From: Citrus sinensis | Lineage: Eukaryota > Streptophyta > Magnoliopsida > Sapindales > Rutaceae | DNA: 64,000 nucleotides | NCBI RefSeq assembly: GCF_022201045.2 | Contig: NC_068556.1 | Span: 21,929,501 to 21,993,500, forward strand | Direction: 5' to 3' | Shown here: one piece after another, positions 55,977 through 64,000 of the stretch | Numbering within the stretch: the stretch's first letter is position 1 | Layout of the letters: every line of letters starts with the position of its first letter | Position numbers and translations under genes: made by a program | The notes under the pieces: model-generated | Told to the model about the DNA's origin: nothing | Databases searched by the model: none | What the model saw: the letters and a program-made list of their open reading frames with translations, nothing else

Positions 55977-58900
55977 AAAATCCACATATATATATATATA
56001 AGATAAGCTCATGTTTTGATAAATCAGTTAACTTAAAAATTTAAATTGGAAGGTTAGGGTCAAGATAATAACACTTTGATGCTGCATTTATTTGTTAGTA
56101 ATCGAAATAGATTAAAATTAAAATAAATTAAAATTTCATTGATATGTTTATTTTATCTTAGAATCGGAATTGGAATAAACTAAATTATTTCAAATTACTA
56201 AAATGCTCTTAATTAATTATAATAATAAGTATTATCATCATCATCATCATAGTTATTTGTGAATTTTATTATTATAAAAATAATTGTTAATAATAATAAT
56301 ATTAAAAATAGTATCATTAATAATTTATTAAAATACTCTATGTTAATTATTGTCATTTGATGATGGTGATGGTGATGATGATGATGAAAATTAAAGTAAT
56401 AAATAAATAAATAATAGTAATAATTAATAAATTAACAACAACAACAATAATAATAAAAAAAACAATAATTGAATTCCATAATAAAGTAAATTTTCAGTTT
56501 TTTTTTTTAATTTCTAAAGATGGTATTTTGGATATATTAAAAGTGTATTAGGGATAATTTTGTCATTCCGAGGAATGGGGTTCCCATTCCCAACCCCTCC
56601 TCAAGCAATCAAAACTCTAGCAATCAATCCAAAATTTACGTGAGACCTGTGAAACTCATTCTCAATTCCAACCTTAATTTAACAGTAAACAAGTTATTCA
56701 TTTTGATTCTCCCATTTCGATTCCCATTCTGGGTTAGTAAACACAGTATGAGTTTGTCTAACATTTTGTGTCATCCGTAACACTCAATTGGACATATCAC
56801 GTGAATTCAACACAGACAATTTATTCTATTTTGTGTGAATTTCATTCTTATATGAAGATTTAAATACAAAACATTCAAGACTAACCTACTCGGATACTAT
56901 GCCGCGAAACCTTTTAACCTAAAAAGTTATGCTGAAGGAAAGGGATTAGACAAATAGTATTCTAAGCTTGAGTTTCGATAGAACGCAAGGATTAATCCCC
57001 TAGATTTAAACACTGTTTAGCTGCGAGCACACACGTTAATTAGTGTGTTTTGCTTACGGTGTGTAACAACAAATGTCCAGCAGGGCTATCTTGATGATTA
57101 TTAAATACGACATAATGATCGATATCAGAATATATTCAAAATTATAAACAAATCCATTACCTAATGAGCCTAAAACATATAGTCAATAAGCAATTAACAA
57201 ATAAAATATAATTCCCTGTGTGTGACTCAAAAGAATAAGACTTCACAGCGACCAGGAGTTGACGACCACAGAGTCCTCTTCCAAATCAAGTTTCAAGACT
57301 ATTATAATGTTATTTATTGTTTATTTTATAACAACACTAAATTTGTATTTGACTTATTATACGACGACATAGCGATGCAAACCACCACATGATGATGATC
57401 ACGGTTGGTACTAAAAAATTATATCTATAAAATGGTATTATGTGTTTTGGATGAATAATTAATGCAATTAACAATGAAATTGAAGTGATGGGGTCACAAG
57501 AATCAAAAGAAGGTGGGTTCAAATGAAGAAACAACCCTTGAATAAATTAATTAAACAAAGAAATGAATATGCCTCTCCCTCTTTAAAGTTAATTTTTATT
57601 TAATTAATATCGTAAATGGAGGCTTTGCACGGGTCCTTTTTAGGGTTTGTTGTTATAATAATTTAGTAAAACTGTGGATTCTATTAAGGAAAAAAAAAAA
57701 AAAGGTATATAACCCCACTATTGACTTGCTCATGATTGCTTTTAAGGTTCTAAATTGTGACGGGGAGAGCGATTCCCGAAAAGATATTAACCACAAAAAA
57801 TTCAAGGTGAGATCAAAGAATGGCTGCTTTTGGTGGATGTGAAAGTTCTGATCGATCGGAATTTTTTTTCAACAAGCACGTGTACAACACACATGGCGAG
57901 AAGAGATAGATTTCTCTTTTGAAAATTACAAAATAATCTGATGAAATTCCATTAAGAGCCCCTTTTTAGTAGTCTAAATTTACAAAATTACAGTGTATAC
58001 AAAGTATATAAACATAATTCATACTCAAAAGTTAATTTATGAGTTGAGAGTTATCGCTAATTTTATTATTAGTTTAAAAATTATTCTCAACCTAGTGAGA
58101 TAATATTTTCAACAATAAATATATGATTAATATAAATTAAAAATATACCCACACTTACAAATAATTAACTTAATAATTATAATTTTTAATATTATAACAT
58201 ATTTCAAAAAACTGCCATACATAACTTAAAAATCTTAGAAATAGATTTAATGCTCAGCTGAGTTTATGTCGGATACTAATTCAATGATCACCAATTGTTC
58301 TACATGAGACCGAATTAGTTATTAAATATTAATTTAGTACTCAGCACAAACTCAAATGGACATTAGATTATGATCCAACATAAACAAGATCTATCTTACA
58401 TTTAAAAATAAATACTTATAATGAGTTATTATATATAAAGACTCATATTTATTCATTTCATTTCAAAAAGAGTCTTTACCTGTAAATTAACTAATTTAAG
58501 TACCTTTAAGGGAAGCACTTTGCTTCGAAGCTAATGGAAACCAAAGCTCTCGACCCAATAAAGTTCATGGAATGATTAGATATATTATCAAGGCAATCAA
58601 GGACTTTAGCTAAAGGAAAATTAATGTATATGATTGTGGAAGTCCTTTTAATCACACTCATTATAGATGTAACTAGTTAGTGCCACTTCCATTTGAAATC
58701 TCTCGTGTATGATGATTGAAGTGACCTTTTGAGATCCCACGAGCACGCTCGGAATCCATCATTGTCACATCAGAAGGCAATTGTCAATTTCCATTTATGT
58801 ACAATCCCAAGCCCAAGCTGCTCAACCATAGATCTAATTCTATGAAAAACTCTAAAGTTTTTCAAACTATAACTTAAACTATTTGTCAAGTTGGTACCTT

Positions 58901-59944
58901 AGATAATGATATATATTCTCTTGCTAATGATTATAAATCATGTCCATTTTCAAAATTATCACTATAAGACGTGGATTGAGTGGGTCATGTGCAATACATG
59001 ACAAATTGATTATATTTAAGGAATTCGTTAGTTGTGATAATTTTGAAAATCAGTAGTCAATAATTCTATGGGGCATAATTTTACTATATTATTCTTGTTT
59101 TAAATTTATTTAAATTTATATTATTATAAATTAAAGAAATCATACAAATAGAAATTAAAATAAAAAATTTAATGATTATGTTTTGGTGTCGATAAAAAAC
59201 TTAATAATAAGATATTTTCTTATAGTTTTGATTATTTTTAAATACTTTTTTAATAATAAATATAAATATATATTATATTCCAAAATAAATTATCAAAGTT
59301 ATTTAACCCTCTTTTTTAAAAAAATTTTTGGTGCCAAGGAGATTTTTGTGTATTTTAAAAACAATAAGGTATAAGTGATACATATTAACAATTCCTTGTA
59401 TTTAATCTTTGACACAACGCCACTTTTATACTGGATTTTATATATTTCATTTCATGAGTAGCCAATTTATCAATCTCATATTTTGTAATGTGTAATTGGA
59501 ACTTGATTTTATGGACTAGAAAAGCCAAACAAGTAAACCCACTTGGAGTACAATTTTCTAAATCGTTGTTTTTTTGCAAGTTTTGGTGGCTTAAAAAAAG
59601 TGGGTCAAAAAGTGGCATAATAATGATGATAATGATCAATATATATAATTCTTTAAGTATCTCTAAAAAGGATTAGGATTCTCTCATGATCTGATCATAT
59701 CCTGAATAAATAAATTAATTATTGATTGATTGTTAATAAATAAAAAAATAAATTAAATTAAATCTTATTCATACAATACTACTAAAAAACACATGACAAA
59801 AAATCATTAAAAATTTAAAAGCTCATAATGCTCAGAAGAGGATCTTGTACCCTCTAAAAGTCATTTTTGTTATCTGCATTAATTATGGATCACTCCACTA
59901 TAATGTATCACTTTCAGTTGTCCTAGTAATGAACAGAGTTTTGA

Positions 59945-59978
<34 letters not shown>

Positions 59979-62652
59979 ATTATGTTAAAAAAAAAAGCCA
60001 CAGAGATTAATTATTGCAATGGAGTAGTCAATCGAGATAGCAAGCCGCAATAGAATTGTAAACTGTTACTAAATTCCATGATCGCCAGGTGAAACCCACC
60101 GTCATTATAGAATTATTTTTATATTCCCATAATATGTAAGTCTTAATTAATTACATGATTCCTAAAGCTACTATTTTTAGAAACCCACGATTATTGGCTA
60201 AAAATAAAGATAATATATCAATATTACTGTTACAATTTTTTGCTATAATCTAAAAGATAATAAGATAATAGACTTCTAAACACTGTCTCAATCGACAATT
60301 AGGTATAGTTTGTATTTTCATCTGAAATTTAAATGGATCAATTTCACTCTAACATGAAAAACTAAGTATATAAATACAAATAATAAGTTTGTTTATATGA
60401 AACATATGGGAAAATATTATTTTTTACGTTTATCATTTTGAATAGTGTTGTCAATAAAAGATAATTTTTTATTAAGTTAAAAAATAATGTTTTATCATGA
60501 AATAATATTAAATCATTCAGATTCGGTGACAAATCAAAAAATTCGAGTAAATTTTAGTTGGATACTTTTACCAAACTTTTAGTGTAAATCAATAAACAAG
60601 TATACTTAAAGCTGAAATTAAATCATATTTAGTCTTCAGTCAAATAAATAAATAAATTGGCTCTTAGACTCTTTTAAAAATCAAATAATTAAACTCTTTA
60701 TGAAGTAGTTTCAAATAATAGAAGTAGAAATTTTAGACATCTTTTATTAGTAAACTTCATTTATATGATTCGAGATAAGGGTATTATAGACTATAGAGCA
60801 TCATACCCTTATCTCATCCCAAAAAGGTGCTTTACTGACAAAATAGGTTCCGATGTCCATTGTTGAGATTATATGGTCTAGTTGTCAATTTCTAAAATGA
60901 TGGGAGTTTAATTATCATCGAGACAAATCTAGAGAATCTGAATGAATTTTTTCATATATAAAACTAAAAGTTCAATATAATTATTATTCATTTTCATTTT
61001 CTAGAAATGCGCAAATCATTGTGCTATATAAAAAAAAAATGATTTGCGATTTGAAGAAATTTTTCAAAAATTGGAAATAATCTAAAATTTTGAATTGTTT
61101 TTGCACCAATTTTAATTTTTAAGAATGTGTTTGATGTAATATCCCATATATTTAAAAAATACGGGCGGATGTATGTTTGATATAAACTAAAAACATGAAA
61201 AATGAAATATTCATATATATTCAGTGAAGTATTTAGTTAGTACTTGAAGATACAATAAAATGTCTCTATAGTCATATTGTTGGGACCAAACTAATTTTAT
61301 TAGTTATTACTAGGTATGTGTAAGGAAATTATTAAGTCAATAGAGGTATAATTACAAAAATTATTATTTTGACTTAATTATTGTTAGTGCAATCGATATA
61401 GAATTAAAGTAAGTATTACATTGACAATTAATTAATGAAGCAGGTTAAATATAATATATAGACATTGATAAAATGATAGATTAAACAAAAAAAATAGTAT
61501 ATAGATCTATAGATCTATCATTTATATGGTATTGGGAATATGCAAAGCCATATTACTAAAAGCCCAAAAAATAAATTATTATCTCAAACAGGCTTAAAAA
61601 ATATTTTATTTCATCTTAAACTTTTAATATAACATAGTAAATAGATAATTATTATTATATGGAGGCAAGTTCCTTAAGAAGAAATTTAGAAAAGTTATAA
61701 CTTATTATAATGTGAAGTTTTGTTTATTTTATAACTAAGCCAAATTGAGATCAGAATTTTTTATAACTATACAAAAGTTATTCATATGTAAAGTATTATG
61801 GTAGCGAGATTTCACTATAGTTAAAGCTATTTTAGCTTGTCTTTTCATCGCACAAAGTATTATTGTTTAGGTATCAAAATCACTGAAAGGAAAATTCTCT
61901 GTTTGCTCATTGCTTTTGTTTAAAACAACGAGTTCACTGGGATGGTAAAAACCTTAACTTTTTCTTGGTTATGGCAATGTCTAGATCCAGCTAGGTTATA
62001 TTTTTTTGAACATGCGAGCCAGGCTTAAAAAGTCCAGGGCTAGAATTTTGTTTAATCTAGATTTCAAAAACCCAATTTATGATTTTTAGAATTTACTTAA
62101 CGAAATTGCGCTTGAAAATATTAACTTTAAATGTTTAAAATTTTAAATATATGTAATAGGTGACTAAATAAATATAATTATTCAAAATAATTTATATTTT
62201 TATATTTTTTTTCATAAAATTTGGGTTCTGGGTCGGACCCTAGGTTATCAAGTGTAACTCGGGTCTTGCCGAATATTGCTTGAGTTCAGTTCGGGTTGGA
62301 TGGGGTATTTTTGATATCCCTATAATCCACTCATCCAAAAATTGTAGGTAATCTAGTTGTGATTAATTTTTTTTTTTTTTATAAATTATCATTGTCTTTT
62401 TAAGTCAGTATAAAACAAACGGGCTAGCTTAAGCAGATTCTTGATTCAGTAGAATAATGATACTAGATGTTATTCTAGCATGGGTACTTGAAACTTAATA
62501 AAGAAGGCTCTCATGAGAGAGGAAAAGATCTCAATAGATAAATTAAACTGAATGTGTTCGATTGAAAAGAAATAAACATAACGAGCCTATTTATACTAGA
62601 TGTAATTGATTATAATCCTAATAAACTTATGATTCTTTATAAGGCGAAAATA
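55977..62652. other. Long gene-free AT-rich stretch
   Basis: I see no protein resembling a known family in any frame. There are many ATT/AAT runs (56220-56470), a GT/TA microsatellite at 59946-59979 and a patch at 62220-62310 with GGTCGG/CGGGT-type motifs similar in style to 50755-50880 in the Copia relic. Confidence 0.5.
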
Positions 62653-63244
62653 TTTGTTTAATTCCTATATTTTAATTTAAGCGTAGTATAGTCCCCTTAT
62701 TTTAAAGTACCTCAAAACAACCTTATAGTTAAATATATTACATTCTTGCCCTTACTTTTTTTTTAACTTTTACAATAAATATTCTCACAATAATATTCTT
62801 GATATTAATTAATTTATCTATAAGAATTTAATTAGTAAATTAAGCAATAAATACCAATATGAAAAAACTAATATTTTTTGAACTCCTGCAACAATCTTGT
62901 TAATAATTTATTCATAAATAAATTAATATCAGCCAACTTAAAGTAATCTTTATATCATTGCAACAATTTTACTAATAGTTATTTTGTAAACAAGAAATAA
63001 TTTATCAAATTACTCTTAAAAGAAAAATAATAACATAAAAATTTATGAAAATTTTTAATTTACTTTTAAGACTAATTTGATATATTAACATTTTTTTTCA
63101 CTAGTATCTTGAAAAAGGTAAAGAATATTGTTTGGAAAGGTATTAATGTAAAAGAAAAGAAAAAGGGTAGGACGTAACATATTTAACAGTATGAGTGTCT
63201 TCAAATATTTTTTAAAATATAAGAACTAAACGGATACTTAACAT
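62653..63244. mobile_element. Copy B of the 600-bp dispersed element
   Basis: Same orientation partner of 3437-4053, with matching blocks in the same order. The ends form an imperfect inverted repeat: GTTTAATTCCTATATTTTAA at the left, and at the right TAAAATATAAGAACTAAAC followed by GGATACTTAAC. No transposase is visible. Confidence 0.6.
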
Positions 63245-63705
63245 AAAATAGAATAAATGAACGTTTACCTCTTTATAAGAAAAATAATATTACTTAGTAA
63301 AAAAAAAAAATAAAGCAAATCATAATCAAACTGAAAAACAAAAGAAAGAAATCACACTTACACTTCTACCTCTTGCTTTATGCTTTGAATTGACAAATTT
63401 TAATTTTTTGATGATAAGTAGATGAATCAGACACTAAGCTGATGATTCATATACAATTCCAATTATATAATTTTAATTCAATAAAATTATCGTGGTGACC
63501 CATATGCAAACAAACTTGTCTTTCTATATATTCTTCAATCGCAGAAAACAAAAATTGAAGGGGTCCAAAAATTTGTCTTATTACTTATCAAGAGCCAAAC
63601 TCTAAGTCAACTAACCCCTTTGACCTAACCCTACATTTGTACTAAAGGCCAAACTTTAAAAAAAATAGGTGCGTGGGCTATAATTTTTTTTTGATACAAT
63701 GGATC

Positions 63706-63868
63706 CTAGTAAAGATTAGGATAAAACAGCGCGGGAATAGTATTCTCATACATATCATTACATAACCAATATTCAATACCCTCTGGTGGGTTATCAAAAT
63801 CATGAAAACCGAGAGATAAAGATCCTGCCAACTTGGCCATGAAATCAGCAGCAAAGTTTTCATGTCCA
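63706..63868 (-). pseudogene. LINE-type RNase H C-terminal remnant
   Basis: On the minus strand a frame ends in TAG at 63706 and reads GHENFAADFMAKLAGS, then FHDFDNPPEGI and ENTIPALFYP. This matches the C-terminal tail of plant RNase H domains of the kind found in LINE-derived proteins (REGN..AD.LAKLG...; F..PP). Only about 54 codons remain, without the catalytic acidic residues. A duplicated TTTTCATGTCCAGAAG lies at 63857 and 63895. Confidence 0.6.
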
Positions 63869-64000
63869 GAAGTGGGCTATAATTGATTGTTAATTTTCAT
63901 GTCCAGAAGCGGAAAAACTGAAATTTGTATTTATGCTAAATTGCTAATATCACCTTACTTTGTTGAATACCTAGAGATTAAACATTTTTGCGCCATATTT

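Noticed and set aside
1..64000. tRNA, rRNA or CRISPR features
   Set aside because: I saw no convincing tRNA cloverleaf (the GATTTGAATCC at 41511 is part of a hairpin), no rRNA sequence and no regularly spaced repeats with unique spacers.

Overview
The window looks like nuclear DNA of a dicot plant. It is AT-rich, its genes carry short GT-AG introns, and intergenic space is filled with decayed LTR retrotransposons, foldback/MITE-like elements and simple repeats. The proteins are plant types: a LUL4-type RING ligase, basic-7S-globulin/EDGP-like proteins, a plant-style NXPE/PC-esterase protein and relics of F-box and rhamnogalacturonate lyase genes. A Citrus-like (Rutaceae) source is my guess from general protein character; it was not tested.

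Layout. 1-6 kb: gene-poor, with one copy of a roughly 600-bp dispersed element (3437-4053). 6-24 kb: four minus-strand genes: a LUL4-like E3 ligase (3 coding exons), a single-exon conserved protein of unknown function, a VTT/DedA (SNARE-associated Golgi) membrane protein (9 coding exons) and a single-exon NXPE-like type II membrane protein. 24-29 kb: no intact gene; duplicated blocks plus two tiny copies of globulin coding sequence. 29-39.6 kb: three plus-strand, intronless EDGP/basic-7S-globulin-like genes. The first two encode proteins differing at only six residues; the third is clearly diverged. A frameshifted rhamnogalacturonate lyase remnant and an Emigrant-like element lie between copies 1 and 2. 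39.6-43.4 kb: three consecutive hairpins, a short LTR with primer-binding site and an F-box-associated-domain remnant. 43.5-47.2 kb: a 9-exon DUF1749 (UPF0613) alpha/beta-hydrolase gene on the minus strand. 48.8-54.0 kb: a decayed Ty1/Copia element with recognisable gag, protease, integrase and RT-end remnants, interrupted by a probable solo LTR of another family. 54-64 kb: no intact gene; two hairpin elements, a second copy of the 600-bp element and a LINE-type RNase H tail remnant.

Functional reading. The genes do not form a pathway. The coherent unit is the EDGP-like tandem array: secreted, cysteine-rich, pepsin-fold proteins that lack a complete catalytic dyad, a family associated with inhibition of cell-wall-degrading enzymes. 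Exon coordinates were derived by hand from splice consensus and reading-frame continuity, and every spliced frame closes exactly. No database search was possible.
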